Below are positions 1-8,916 of a stretch of DNA of 64,000 bases, in pieces. This DNA is from an uncultured Candidatus Saccharibacteria bacterium (GTDB lineage: Bacteria; Patescibacteriota; Saccharimonadia; Saccharimonadales; Saccharimonadaceae), in the NCBI GenBank assembly GCA_947428935.1, contig CANENS010000003.1, positions 30,107 to 94,106 of the forward strand, written 5' to 3'. Made by a program: the position numbers and the translations under genes. A model generated the notes under the pieces. The model made no database searches. It was given only the letters and a program-made list of their open reading frames with translations, and was not told where the DNA came from. Numbering within the stretch: the first letter of the stretch is position 1; the number at the start of each line of letters is the position of its first letter.

Positions 1-1979
1 GCTACTGTACCCTCATAAATTTTACCAACTTCTGGTTCTTCAACTAACGATTTCACCCAATTAAGAGCCTTTTCAATCGCCTCCGTTTCGCCTGAAATTG
101 TTACGAGGCCCGACTCCTCAATATCAACCGTCGCCCCCGTCTCCGCCGTAATTTTATTAATCGTTTCCCCACCCTTACCAATAATCGCACCAATTTTGTC
201 CTGCTCAACCATCAATTTCTCAATCCGTGGTGCATATTTCGAAATTTCCGGACGCGGCTGAGAAATCACGCCAAGCATATGTTCAAGAATAAAGTGTCGA
301 CCAGCCCGCGATTGCTCAATCGCTTTCTCCAACACCTCGACTGGCAACCCATGCACTTTCATGTCCATTTGCAGAGCGGTCACTCCTTCCGTCGTACCAG
401 TTACCTTGAAATCCATATCGCCCGCAAAATCTTCCGCATCCATCAAATCCGTCAAAACATAAGCTTTATCAACATCTTCCGCCATAATTTCCTGCCCCTT
501 TGGCACATCCATCATTAAGCCCATCGCTACTCCCGAAACCGGTCGTTTAATCGGCACCCCAGCATCCATCAACGCCATACAGCTCGAGCACGTCGCTGCC
601 ATCGAGGTCGAACCATTCTGCGACATAATTTCCGTCACACTCCGAATCGCATACGGAAATTCTTCTTCATCTGGCAAAACTGGCACCAAAGCCCGTTCCG
701 CTAGATAACCATGTCCAATCTCACGCCGCCCCGGCGAACCAATCCGCCCTGGTTCACCCACCGTCCAACTTGGCGCATTATAATGATGCATGTAACGTCG
801 CTTACCATCATTCACTTCCATAGTATCAACTACTTGCGCAAATGAAAGTGGCGCTAAAGTCACGATATTCATGGCCTGCGTCAAACCGCGCGTAAAAAGT
901 GATGACCCATGCACTCGCGGCAAAACTCCCACTTGACTCGAAAGCGGACGCACTTCATCCAGCTTTCGGCCATCTGGACGCACACCGTCTTCCACGATTC
1001 CTCGACGCACTTCCTTGTGCACTGCCAAATCGAAAGCCTGATCATACTCACCCTGCAAACGCTCAGTATAATCGGCGATTTTCTCTTCTTCAGTCTCGCC
1101 CTCACCATATTGTGCAGCAAATTCCGCGTTCATCTCATCTTTCAACTGATCGACAATCTTCTGCCGTTCCAACACATTTCCTCGTACTTGCTCACCCAGT
1201 TTCCCCGCGCACCATGTGTCGACTCGCGCTTGAATCTCCTCATCCGGCAAGACCAACTCGTATTCCTGCATCTCCACGCCGACTTTTTCCGCCAGTTCTC
1301 TCTGCGAATCTAGAACCGGCTGCACATTCTTCACTGCCCAGTGCATCGCTTCGATAATCATGGCTTCAGGAACTTCTTTCATACCTGCTTCCACCATCAC
1401 GACTTTTCCATCTTTACAGGCCACTACTAAGTCCATGATTGACTGCTCGCGCTCTTCGGGACTCAAAAAGGCTCTAAATTCACCGTTCAGTCGACCAATC
1501 CGTAGCCCTGCAATCGGTCCATCAAACGGCACACCAGTCAACATCAATGCACTCGACGCCGCTAACATCGCGATCACATCCGGTCGAAAGCTCGGATCCA
1601 TCGAGAGCACCGTCGTTACTACTTGCACTTCCTGCCGATAACCCTTCGGGAATAGCGGACGAATCGGCCGATCAATCAACCGCCCAACTAGAACCGCCTC
1701 ATCCGCCGGCTTACCTTCGCGCTTGATAAATTTCGACCCCGAAATCTTCCCCGCCGCATAAAACTTTTCTTCATAATCAATCGTCAGCGGAAAGAAATCC
1801 TGCACCACAGGCTTCTTCCCCACCACTACAGAACCGAGCACTACCGTATCACCATAGCTCACTAAAACCGAAGCTGTCGACCGAAAACCTACTCGATTCA
1901 CTTCCAAAGTCAACTCGCGTCCACACCATTCCGTCGACACACGTACTGTTTCTACACCTTTAGGATTAATAATCTCCAT
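1..1979 (-). CDS. pnp: Polyribonucleotide nucleotidyltransferase (PNPase), 3' end cut by window edge
   Basis: PNPase degrades RNA 3' to 5' with phosphate as a trimeric degradosome-type enzyme. Reading the minus strand from ATG at 1979 gives an open frame through to base 1: two RNase PH-like domains (first with LTIDYEEKFYAAGKISGS and RLIDRPIRPLFP, second with VRPDGRKLDEVRPLSS and GSTSMAATCS), then a KH domain (IGAIIGKGGETINKI) and the first residues of the S1 domain (GKIYEGTVA). About 659 codons are present, and the stop lies outside the window. The start is supported by an AGGAAA ribosome site just upstream. rpsO, often its partner in bacteria, is separate here at 17.3 kb. Identification is firm. 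Confidence 0.96.
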   Translation of the reverse strand, partial: MEIINPKGVETVRVSTEWCGRELTLEVNRVGFRSTASVLVSYGDTVVLGSVVVGKKPVVQDFFPLTIDYEEKFYAAGKISGSKFIKREGKPADEAVLVGRLIDRPIRPLFPKGYRQEVQVVTTVLSMDPSFRPDVIAMLAASSALMLTGVPFDGPIAGLRIGRLNGEFRAFLSPEEREQSIMDLVVACKDGKVVMVEAGMKEVPEAMIIEAMHWAVKNVQPVLDSQRELAEKVGVEMQEYELVLPDEEIQARVDTWCAGKLGEQVRGNVLERQKIVDQLKDEMNAEFAAQYGEGETEEEKIADYTERLQGEYDQAFDLAVHKEVRRGIVEDGVRPDGRKLDEVRPLSSQVGVLPRVHGSSLFTRGLTQAMNIVTLAPLSFAQVVDTMEVNDGKRRYMHHYNAPSWTVGEPGRIGSPGRREIGHGYLAERALVPVLPDEEEFPYAIRSVTEIMSQNGSTSMAATCSSCMALMDAGVPIKRPVSGVAMGLMMDVPKGQEIMAEDVDKAYVLTDLMDAEDFAGDMDFKVTGTTEGVTALQMDMKVHGLPVEVLEKAIEQSRAGRHFILEHMLGVISQPRPEISKYAPRIEKLMVEQDKIGAIIGKGGETINKITAETGATVDIEESGLVTISGETEAIEKALNWVKSLVEEPEVGKIYEGTV

Positions 1980-2157
1980 TTTTTCCTTTCCGGGAAAACC
2001 TCAGATACCAGTTTTTTATCACCACCAAATACCAATGACTTCTAAAAAACTTCTATCTGCCGTCTTCCCTATTTTACAAACTACTCCCCCAAGCCATTAT
2101 AACATACTTTATAGCAATAATCGCCACCTATATCGCATCATCATCAAAATAAACGTT

Positions 2158-2205
2158 CGGACGCTTCGCGTCCGAGAAGAAATAGCTTTCTTCTCGTCCT
2201 ACAGC
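2158..2205. repeat. Hairpin element of the GGCGTCG/CCTACG family, diverged copy
   Basis: A palindrome (GAGAAGAAATAGC..TTTCTTCTC) is followed by CGTCCTACAG, the arm seen in other members of the family (see 4371 and 60108). It lies directly before cassette 1. The upstream GGACGCTTCGCGTCC is a further small hairpin. Assignment to the family is inference from the shared arm. Confidence 0.4.
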
Positions 2206-2218
2206 CACTTCCACAGGT

Positions 2219-2398
2219 CGCAGCGGGAACGTCTCTATCAGTAACGGTCGTTTGAGGGGCTCTGGCATCTTCGGTTACGGGTGATCGTCGAGGGCTAATT
2301 TCTCTAATGTCGCTCGAGCATACTTCCTCTACTTCCATGCGTCTGGCGTCGGCCCGTCCAGCAACAACGGTCGCTGGAACGGCTTCCCCCTCCGCTGC
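2219..2398 (+). repeat. VR-like FISUMP cassette 1 (nonsense copy)
   Basis: A 180-bp cassette from CGCAGCGGG to CCGCTGC encodes the C-terminal RSG..GFPLRC segment of a FISUMP-type domain, without start codon. The conserved Trp of GYGWSS is TGA here. The middle and 3' part, including that TGA, are identical to cassette 12 (26152). Upstream, TACAGCCACTTCCACAG is shared with cassette 3. The 3' end is fused to a purB fragment on the other strand. Confidence 0.85.
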
Positions 2399-2641
2399 TC
2401 GAGCAACATCATAATTAATATCATCAATATGCGCCTCCAGCTCTTTAATCTGCTCATCCGTAATCAGTTCTCCGCCTACTTTCAGACCCAACTGCTGTTC
2501 CGCCTTCGCCAGCGCCACCCAGAGCCTTCGCCATGTACTAAATTTCCGGTCGTCCGAAAAAATCCTCTGCATTTCCAGACTGGCATAGCGACCCGCTAAG
2601 GGTGATTGATAAACATCAGTTCTCACGTTCACATTACTCAT
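2399..2641 (-). pseudogene. purB: N-terminal fragment of adenylosuccinate lyase
   Basis: The first 80 residues match PurB ([30 protein letters not shown], then [11 protein letters not shown]). The intact enzyme would continue for about 350 more residues. At the codon after INYDVA the frame runs antisense through VR-like cassette 1 and ends at 2144, so a 165-residue chimera could be made. A good GGAGGA ribosome site and the ATG survive. The junction lies in TCGAGCA, which occurs in both the cassette tail and the purB codons, suggesting microhomology. The enzyme acts in AMP and IMP synthesis, and this copy cannot be active. Confidence 0.85.
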
Positions 2642-2750
2642 GTTTCGTCCTCCGATCTGTTAAGATACAATAAGCTTCCGAGCGACATCTGCGCTCTCGT
2701 CTCCAATATATCATAAAATTGCTATTAAGTAAAATCAGCAGTAGTATTTG

Positions 2751-2825
2751 CTTTATTAAGCATCAAATTCACTTTCTTACCCCTGGAATTTAATACCCCA
2801 ACTTGTAAAGCCTGTACAAGTTCAA
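2751..2825 (-). repeat. Composite two-palindrome element, copy 1
   Basis: The palindrome AACTTGTAA-AGCCT-GTACAAGTT (2800-2822, one mismatch) follows a decayed second palindrome (TTACCCCTGGAA) and CTTTATTAAG. This is the reverse orientation of the consensus described at 25829. Confidence 0.7.
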
Positions 2826-2872
2826 CTACATTTTAACTATCATGCTCACATTTTTCATTAGAATTCTCATGA

Positions 2873-2878
2873 TATAAT
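2873..2878 (+). promoter_or_regulatory. -10 box, leaderless NUDIX gene
   Basis: TATAAT lies six bases before the ATG at 2885 with no ribosome site, so transcription should begin at or next to the start codon. Confidence 0.65.
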
Positions 2879-2884
2879 TCAGAT

Positions 2885-3319
2885 ATGCCAAAAAACTTCG
2901 TCCTCATCCTGCTTTTTAATCAAAAATATAACCGGATTTTACTCATGCAGCGCCATAAACCACCTTTTGCGAATTGTTGGAATGGGTTAGGCGGCAAAAT
3001 CGAGCCTGGCGAAACACCGCTCACCGCCATCAAACGCGAATGCGTCGAAGAAACTGCTCTGACAATCGGAAAACCCAAACTACTTTTAACCTGCATTTAT
3101 CCAAAATCAAACAGCATCAATAACCAAGTTACGCTCCACGTTTTTTACGACTCCATCGCCGAACTTTCCGTCAAGCCTAATTCCGAAGGTTGCTACGCGT
3201 GGAAAGATCTCGATTTCGCCATGGATGCAAACAATAAATCAATCGCTGGTTTTTCTAATTTACATCAATTTATTAAAGAAATTCTCGATCTCGAAAATAT
3301 TCAGAAATTTTACAATTAA
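2885..3319 (+). CDS. NUDIX hydrolase (MutT-like)
   Basis: A 144-residue NUDIX hydrolase that should cleave a nucleoside diphosphate linked to another group, possibly 8-oxo-dGTP. The NUDIX box is visible at residues 38-60: G-KIEPG-E-TPLTAIK-RECVEE (GX5EX7REXXEE). RHKPPFANCWNGLGGK precedes it, as in MutT/ADP-ribose type enzymes. It is probably leaderless. DUF1653 and HD-domain genes follow on the same strand with small gaps and may be co-transcribed, suggesting a small nucleotide-clean-up group. Substrate cannot be told from sequence alone. Confidence 0.9.
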   Translation: MPKNFVLILLFNQKYNRILLMQRHKPPFANCWNGLGGKIEPGETPLTAIKRECVEETALTIGKPKLLLTCIYPKSNSINNQVTLHVFYDSIAELSVKPNSEGCYAWKDLDFAMDANNKSIAGFSNLHQFIKEILDLENIQKFYN

Positions 3320-3356
3320 ATGATTTATAATAATCATAGAATTAAAAAGGAGGAAT

Positions 3357-3611
3357 ATGGATCGAGAAGTAACACCTTTTAGCGTCTGGCAACATTTCAA
3401 AGGCCCCGAAGCTTTCGTAATCGCCATCGCCGAACATAGCGAAACCGGGGAAAAATTAGTCGTTTACCGTTGCACTGGTAATAATGGCCAAACTAATCAC
3501 GGCGATGGAATTTACGCGCGGCCTTTAGCAATGTTTTTGTCCGAAGTTGATCGCAAAAAATACCCCAACGCCACCCAAAAATATCGTTTAGAAAAAATAA
3601 TTGCGAAATAA
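3357..3611 (+). CDS. DUF1653 domain protein
   Basis: An 84-residue protein with the DUF1653 pattern: WQHFKGPEAFVIAIAEHSET near the start, KLVVYRC in the middle and a C-terminal ARPLAMFLSEVD. The family is small, widespread and without known function. AAAGGAGGAAT lies just before the ATG and is a strong ribosome site. It is sandwiched between the NUDIX and HD-domain genes. Confidence 0.88.
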   Translation: MDREVTPFSVWQHFKGPEAFVIAIAEHSETGEKLVVYRCTGNNGQTNHGDGIYARPLAMFLSEVDRKKYPNATQKYRLEKIIAK

Positions 3612-3687
3612 TATTTGTAAAAATATTTTTATTTCCAAAAACCGCAAAATACTACGCTTTTCTAATACAACCCAAAAAGGAAATTTA

Positions 3688-4338
3688 ATGAAAAAAGCAG
3701 CCAACGTTATTAATTATTATTGTCTTTGCAATCAACTGAAAAACCTCATTCGTACAGGTTGGAAAATTTGGCATGTCCAAGCAGACCGTCTGGAAAGCGT
3801 AGCTGAACATATCTTTAGCGCTCAAATGCTTGCTATCGCTATGCAATCAGAATACCAATATCAAATCGATCTCGAAAAAGTTATTTTGATGCTAGCCATC
3901 CACGACCTCGGCGAAATTATCATTGACGATTTAACTCAATTTGATATCTCTAAAACCGAAAAAACCAAAATCGAACATGTAGCAGTACATCAAATTTTGC
4001 AAAATTTGTTAAATCAAGAAAAACTAGAAAAATTATTTTTGGAATACGATGCTCACGAAACCGCAGAGTCAAAATTCGCCTATCAATGCGACAAACTAGA
4101 CGGCGATCTCCAAAGTAAAATTTATTACGAAAATCATTATATCGACTTAGAACAGCAAGAAGGCAACCGAGTACTGAAAGATCCACAGGTAAGCAAATTA
4201 TTTAATGCCGGCTACTCTTTCCCTGAAGCTTGGTTCAAATTCTCACAAAATAGCTATCATTACAACAAAAATTTTCTTTCCGTCTCGAATTACGCTATGA
4301 CACACCAAATTTTATCACAAAATGGAGCCGTTGACTGA
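3688..4338 (+). CDS. HD-domain hydrolase (YfbR-like)
   Basis: A 216-residue HD-superfamily phosphohydrolase, probably a metal-dependent nucleotidase. Visible motifs are RTGWKIWHVQADRLESVAEH (first His, then EH), HDLGEII (the HD dyad) and a later CDKLDGDLQSK. The family includes the 5'-deoxynucleotidase YfbR. ATG at 3688 is chosen because AAAAAGGAAATTTA precedes it. A longer frame from 3601 would overlap DUF1653. The last residues (NGAVD) and the stop are encoded by a 15-bp copy of the tRNA-Thr 3' end, so the natural C-terminus may have been replaced. Confidence 0.88.
   Translation: MKKAANVINYYCLCNQLKNLIRTGWKIWHVQADRLESVAEHIFSAQMLAIAMQSEYQYQIDLEKVILMLAIHDLGEIIIDDLTQFDISKTEKTKIEHVAVHQILQNLLNQEKLEKLFLEYDAHETAESKFAYQCDKLDGDLQSKIYYENHYIDLEQQEGNRVLKDPQVSKLFNAGYSFPEAWFKFSQNSYHYNKNFLSVSNYAMTHQILSQNGAVD
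4323..4337. repeat. 15-bp duplicate of tRNA-Thr 3' end
   Basis: TGGAGCCGTTGACTG is identical to the 3' end of the tRNA-Thr gene at 4507-4521 and in the same orientation. The 169 bases between hold a GGCGTCG hairpin element and a terminator. The layout looks like the two ends of an element inserted at a tRNA 3' end. Confidence 0.6.
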
Positions 4339-4370
4339 AAACTTCGGCTCACTGCGTTCGCCTCAGCGAC

Positions 4371-4437
4371 GGGGCGTCGGTTCAAAAATTCTAAAATGAA
4401 CTTTAGAATTTTCTCACACTCCTACCGTCTACGAACC
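4371..4437 (+). repeat. GGCGTCG-flanked hairpin with variable stem
   Basis: GGGGCGTCGGTTCA, then the stem AAAATTCTAAA/TTTAGAATTTT, then CACACTCCTACCG. The flanks recur at 51755 (reverse orientation) around a completely different stem. Confidence 0.65.
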
Positions 4438-4466
4438 AAAAACGATTCACGTTCGTTCCAAGAGGC

Positions 4467-4507
4467 AATCATAAAACCCAACTTCTTAGAAGCTGGGTTT
4501 TATGATT
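4467..4507 (-). terminator. Terminator of tRNA-Thr
   Basis: A nearly perfect inverted repeat with arms AATCATAAAACCCA and TGGGTTTTATGATT begins exactly at the tRNA 3' end. It has T-rich tails on both strands. Confidence 0.75.
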
Positions 4508-4582
4508 GGAGCCGTTGACTGGGGTCGAACCAGCGACCTGCTCGTTACGAATGAGCTGCTCTGCCAACTGAGCTACAACGGC
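4507..4582 (-). tRNA. tRNA-Thr(CGT)
   Basis: Acceptor GCCGTTG/CAACGGC with discriminator T and encoded CCA. Anticodon loop TTCGTAA gives CGT, and the T-arm has GGTTCGACCCC. The length is 76 bases. Confidence 0.95.
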
Positions 4583-4642
4583 ATACAGCAATTATAACAT
4601 ACTCTCTCCACCTTGATAATCCCTTTTTAACTATACCCCATC

Positions 4643-4675
4643 AAAAATCCCCACGCCTTACCAAACGCAGGGATT
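4643..4675 (-). terminator. Terminator after the DUF308 gene
   Basis: On the minus strand AATCCCTGCG pairs with CGTGGGGATT (two wobble pairs), followed by TTTTTG, just after the stop at 4695. Confidence 0.65.
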
Positions 4676-4694
4676 CTATACAAAGCAAAATTTT

Positions 4695-5408
4695 TTACTT
4701 CATGATTTCGTCAATATGTTGGATCAAAACCAAATCGTCAACAATACCGACTACGGCCGCTGCCACCATAATCCAGCCAATCACCATCACTACCGCCGTG
4801 AAGCTCACCACGAGGTAAATACCAAGCGCAAGCATGACCAGAGAAAGCAACAGAACGTAAAACCATTCCTTCACACCCGCCGCATGCATCTTGATCGCTG
4901 TATTCATTCGCACAAGTGCGCTATAAATCATCCATGCTCCAACGATGATCCCGATTACGCTACTGAGCTGCTGCCACATAACCACCGACAAAATACCAAA
5001 AATCAACGCCACGATGCCGTAAAGTAAATCATTGTTATAAAAATCATACTTCCCGTGCATGGCGAAATAATTCAGAATCTTATACACGCCCTTCACCATG
5101 AGGAAAATTCCCAAAACATAGAAAATAATCTTCGTCATACCTTGCGGTTCAATTACGAGAATCAAACCAAGCGCCCCCACAATCAGCGATTCGAGCACTG
5201 CCAGCCAGCTCGTGCTCTTTACCCGCTTCGCAATCGGTGCGAACATTTCCGCCGCTTCGTTCATCATATTTTGCGCACCGCTATTCTTCGTCTTTTTATT
5301 CGTGCGCGTTGATTTCGCTCTTGATGTTGATGTTTTTGAAGATTTTGCCGTTTTACCGGCTTTCGCAGAAGTCTTTTTCTGCGTGGCCTTCTTCGAAGTA
5401 GTTGCCAT
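4695..5408 (-). CDS. HdeD/DUF308-type membrane protein with basic N-terminal tail
   Basis: 237 residues. The first 45 are Lys/Thr/Ser-rich and probably cytosolic. They are followed by about six hydrophobic helices starting at WLAVLESLIVGALGLILVIE, with the repeated GxxxLILGI-like pattern of the DUF308 (HdeD) family (VLGIFLMVKGVYKI, VIGIIVGAWMIYSAL). Function in this lineage is unknown. In enterobacteria HdeD helps acid resistance. AGGAGGCAAC before the ATG supports the start. Confidence 0.8.
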   Translation of the reverse strand: MATTSKKATQKKTSAKAGKTAKSSKTSTSRAKSTRTNKKTKNSGAQNMMNEAAEMFAPIAKRVKSTSWLAVLESLIVGALGLILVIEPQGMTKIIFYVLGIFLMVKGVYKILNYFAMHGKYDFYNNDLLYGIVALIFGILSVVMWQQLSSVIGIIVGAWMIYSALVRMNTAIKMHAAGVKEWFYVLLLSLVMLALGIYLVVSFTAVVMVIGWIMVAAAVVGIVDDLVLIQHIDEIMK

Positions 5409-5540
5409 GTTGCCTCCTAATTTATACTAGCAAAAAACTAGATTTTACTTATGTTTATCATTGTACTACAACTCATTCAAAAAGCAAAATCCTTTTCTCA
5501 TCCAACATCCCGGAATAAAGCCTTAGAATAAAGCCGAACA

Positions 5541-5577
5541 AAAAATAAAAAAAGGGCCTACTACTAAGAGCAAGCCC
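5541..5577 (-). terminator. Terminator after the metallopeptidase gene
   Basis: On the minus strand GGGCTT pairs with AGGCCC across a 12-base loop, followed by seven T residues. It sits 15 bases past the stop at 5592. Confidence 0.65.
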
Positions 5578-5591
5578 ATACACAAAATCAA

Positions 5592-6413
5592 CTAGCACAA
5601 AAAACGCCCAATACGGCAAGAGATCAACCGTTTAACTTCTTCTGCCTCCCTTTCGACTAATTGATGATCGTAAAAAAACTTATTGACGCCCTTTTGAACA
5701 TAGACCGCAAAATTAACTAAATAAAGCATCGCCTGTAGGCAATCTGTGGGGAACATTTCGCCATGAGTTTCCGAAAGTTTTTCCCGTATTCTAAAACCCC
5801 GAACGGCTTGATATGCATGCCATACTTCATGTGCCAACCCCCCTAACGATGCACCGAAACATTTTTCGACACCATACGTAGATATTGAAGCCAAAATCCC
5901 CTCAAGTTCATTTCTTAACATCCGGATTTCCAAATTTTTAAAAGCTTTCTCAGCTGGAGACCACTCATAATGAAGATATCTGCCATAATCATTTTTCTCT
6001 AACACGTCATTGGGTTGACAAATTACAAACCTAATCTTATGTCCGACACAGAACGCCTCTGCCAGAATATCAACTATAGCCTGTAAACTTTCAACGGGGC
6101 ATTTAACAAATTCTGGAACAAAAACTTCATACAACTGCGCAACATCCACCCGATCAACCGCTTGATTAATTGCGTGCGTATCCAGACCACGCCCATGCCG
6201 AAAAATCGCTTCAAACCAATCGCGCGCTTCAGCCTCATTCACCTCAAAAGTCTCCTGAATCTTCTTAATTACTATTTCAGCATATTCAGAAGCCCCTTCT
6301 TCTTGTTCTATCTGCGCTAAGTACGCCTTAAAATCAAATTTGTCTGTCAATTGCGCTCCCTCCGTCATTTCCGCTGCTTCTGACTGTTCTTTCGTAATTT
6401 TCGTTTCAAGCAT
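5592..6413 (-). CDS. Putative zinc metallopeptidase (HEVWH)
   Basis: 273 residues of unknown family. Around residue 195 GGLAHEVWHAYQAVRG carries the zincin signature HEXXH, and EREAEEVKRL near residue 258 could give the third zinc ligand. There is no signal peptide or membrane segment, so it is probably cytosolic. The N-terminal half is acidic and helical. GAAGGGGGAAT lies upstream of the ATG. Irre/ImmA-like or SprT-like peptidases are possible relatives, but I cannot place it firmly. Confidence 0.7.
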   Translation of the reverse strand: MLETKITKEQSEAAEMTEGAQLTDKFDFKAYLAQIEQEEGASEYAEIVIKKIQETFEVNEAEARDWFEAIFRHGRGLDTHAINQAVDRVDVAQLYEVFVPEFVKCPVESLQAIVDILAEAFCVGHKIRFVICQPNDVLEKNDYGRYLHYEWSPAEKAFKNLEIRMLRNELEGILASISTYGVEKCFGASLGGLAHEVWHAYQAVRGFRIREKLSETHGEMFPTDCLQAMLYLVNFAVYVQKGVNKFFYDHQLVEREAEEVKRLISCRIGRFLC

Positions 6414-6547
6414 TGCATATTCCCCCTTCTTATACTAATCGTATTCTTAAGGTTCATCGATGAAATATTATTTCTCACCAAAAACAACCCCTCCACTCCT
6501 ATACTAGCACAAAATTATAAATAAGTCAATAGCAAAATCATCATATT

Positions 6548-7000
6548 TTACCAAGACAATCTTAACATGCTAGTCGTCACTAAGCTTACAATCACAATGA
6601 TCACTAGAATTGTGCCAAGCCCTAGCCAAACTAAGTCGTTCCTTCCAAGATTAGACGAACTTGTTTTATGCAAAGTCTTATAACTCTTCAATATATAAAC
6701 CCAGCTTACCAGGCTAACAAAAATCATAATCACGGCAAAAATCAATGCCATAATCTCTACAAAAATGACCCAAGACATATCACCATAATGGAATCTGAGC
6801 CGCTCTCCTGGAATTATATGACATAGCCATGCCATAATTAGTAACATAATCGATGCTATGATGTCCAAAAATGCAAACAGCCGCAACTGGTGCCCCAGTT
6901 CTTTCGACTTTTGCAGGTGACGCCAAATCGGAAACGCCGCAAACAATATTAGCCCCACAATAATCAGAATTATCAATAAACTTCCTATCACACCCTTCAT
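6548..7000 (-). CDS. Small four-helix membrane protein, unknown
   Basis: 150 residues with hydrophobic segments at 4-28, 43-62, 76-101 and 121-143 separated by short charged loops. No family recognised. A GGAGAAAAATAG ribosome site precedes the ATG. It lies between the metallopeptidase and the C39-like gene, all on the minus strand. Confidence 0.7.
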   Translation of the reverse strand: MKGVIGSLLIILIIVGLILFAAFPIWRHLQKSKELGHQLRLFAFLDIIASIMLLIMAWLCHIIPGERLRFHYGDMSWVIFVEIMALIFAVIMIFVSLVSWVYILKSYKTLHKTSSSNLGRNDLVWLGLGTILVIIVIVSLVTTSMLRLSW

Positions 7001-7033
7001 CTATTTTTCTCCATATATTATATTTTTAATCGC

Positions 7034-8842
7034 CTACCGAATCACCACCGCTCTCTGCCCAGTCGCATTATAAATCGACTCCACCGTCGCTTTCGACAAA
7101 GTCCAAGTCGTCGCGCCGTTCGCCTGCGTCCAAGGATCGGTCATAATTTGCGCGCCTGTAATCGAATTATATCCCGTCAGCAACATAACGTGCAGATTCC
7201 GCGGTGCTCCTTCCACCCACTCTTTCGGCGCTACATAGTTAAAAGTCAAATAGATAATTACTGGATTTCCCACCGCAATCTCCGCATCCAATTGGTCCAA
7301 ACTCGCGCCCGTAATATCGACCACATCCGCACCCGAACTATCACGCCCAAATTGCGCGAGCGGCGCTGGCGCAATCCAATGCGCGGCATGTTTTGGCTCC
7401 AAATCCCAAATCGAATACGTAAAACCTTGAAACGGATCAGTACTCTTCGGAATCATCTCGGCGTAGGTTCGCAAGTCCATTCCCGGCAAATAGCCCTTAA
7501 ATTGCAAGCCCATGAGCAAAGACGCCGTTTCGCAACCATTATAAATCGCCTGCAAGTTTTGACTATGATACGGCACATTCAGAACATGCCAAGCTGCCGC
7601 AATCTCTTCCTCTCGCCGACGTTGTTCCTCCGCCGCAATCCGCCGCGCTTCTTGTAGCTTGCGCCAAGCTTCTTCGGCCCGTCGCCGTGCTTCTTCCTCG
7701 CGGATACCCAATTCCTTATCAACCGCCTCCAATTTCTCACGCCACTTTTCCTTCACATCCGCCTGCGGTAGCACGTTATACTGCTCCATCACTGCGTTAT
7801 AATTCTCACGCACAATGTCGCCGCGCACCTGCGTCATACTTTCGTCGGCAAACAATCCCGCGACCGCTGCCGCCAACTCACCAATTTTCGTATACTGCGT
7901 CTGCATTTCTCCAAATCGTTCTTGTAGAACTCCTCGATAGCCTTCCGGCAAATCTTGCAACTTCTGCGCCAATTCTTCAATTTCTTCCGCTGTAGTAGCC
8001 GACCTCAAAACCCCTTCTTCAAATTTTCCATCCAGCTCCTCACGTACTTTAATAAAACCGCGCAACGTGTCCAGCTTCGCCTTATGTTCATCCCTTTCCG
8101 CCTGATAATCCTCAAAGGTCACCTCATCAAGACGACTTTCAACCTCACCAATCTGCTCTTCAGTTACCGCTCGCACCGGAATTTCCTGTTGCTCATCCTG
8201 GAATAATTCCGCCATTTTCGTCTTCGCGTCTTCTAGAATCGTCGTCTGCTCAGCGCGATATGCTTCGAAATTATTTTTCTGCACAGTATAAATCGTCACG
8301 CCAGCTCCACCCGCCACCAGCAAAAGCGCCAAGATGATCAAAATAATGCGGTATTTGCGCAACCACGTACCGAAACCAGCTTTTTTCTTTGCAGGCTGAA
8401 CCTTTTTTGCATCATTCACGCCGTGTCTTTGATTTTTAATCTCTCGAGTCAACTCACCCTTCGAAATCTTTTTCTTCGCCGCCGAGTTCTTCATATCCGG
8501 CTTCACGGCCGGAACTAAATCTGCCCCTTCGCTTCGCTGTGCAGTCTGATCGAAAGATGAGGGCTTCCGTTCCCCGCTTTTGGTATTTTCCGAATCCGCT
8601 TCTGGATTCCCCTTCTTCTCCGAGTCGACTTTTTCCGCTCTCGCCTTCACCAACACATTTTTCTGCCCAATAAACTCCGTCAATGCGAGTTTACGCACTT
8701 TCTCACTCGAATTCACCTTTAGCTTCGTATCTTGTTTTGGTAAACTTTGTTTTTTCTTACCTGGCTTCATCATAGCCTTCTGCGCTTCTTTCAAGACGCG
8801 TTTTTTCTTTTTACTCATCCTGCCCAACCATTTATTCCCCAT
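7034..8842 (-). CDS. Membrane-anchored coiled-coil protein with C39-like peptidase domain
   Basis: About 602 residues. A long basic N-terminal tail (MSKKKKRVLK..) leads to one membrane helix near residues 163-185 (ILALLLVAGGAGVTIYTV), then about 220 residues of coiled coil rich in Glu/Arg, then a C-terminal peptidase C39-like domain. The likely catalytic Cys is in NGCETASL (about 437), His in NLHVMLLTGY (about 550) and Asp in MTDPW (about 568). The domain should lie outside the cell and could cut peptides or wall-linked proteins. ATG at 8842 is chosen because the longer frame runs back into an intergenic palindrome; an internal ATG at 8818 is also possible. Confidence 0.8.
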   Translation of the reverse strand: MGNKWLGRMSKKKKRVLKEAQKAMMKPGKKKQSLPKQDTKLKVNSSEKVRKLALTEFIGQKNVLVKARAEKVDSEKKGNPEADSENTKSGERKPSSFDQTAQRSEGADLVPAVKPDMKNSAAKKKISKGELTREIKNQRHGVNDAKKVQPAKKKAGFGTWLRKYRIILIILALLLVAGGAGVTIYTVQKNNFEAYRAEQTTILEDAKTKMAELFQDEQQEIPVRAVTEEQIGEVESRLDEVTFEDYQAERDEHKAKLDTLRGFIKVREELDGKFEEGVLRSATTAEEIEELAQKLQDLPEGYRGVLQERFGEMQTQYTKIGELAAAVAGLFADESMTQVRGDIVRENYNAVMEQYNVLPQADVKEKWREKLEAVDKELGIREEEARRRAEEAWRKLQEARRIAAEEQRRREEEIAAAWHVLNVPYHSQNLQAIYNGCETASLLMGLQFKGYLPGMDLRTYAEMIPKSTDPFQGFTYSIWDLEPKHAAHWIAPAPLAQFGRDSSGADVVDITGASLDQLDAEIAVGNPVIIYLTFNYVAPKEWVEGAPRNLHVMLLTGYNSITGAQIMTDPWTQANGATTWTLSKATVESIYNATGQRAVVIR

Positions 8843-8916
8843 ATTATACCCCACTTTCTTCATAAATACAAATAAAATATACGTATATAGGGTTCTTCGA
8901 TGTTTGAACTTATGTT

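Noticed and set aside
881..1357. Frames of 79-152 codons inside pnp
   Set aside because: Shadows of the PNPase frame, which is open through the whole left edge.
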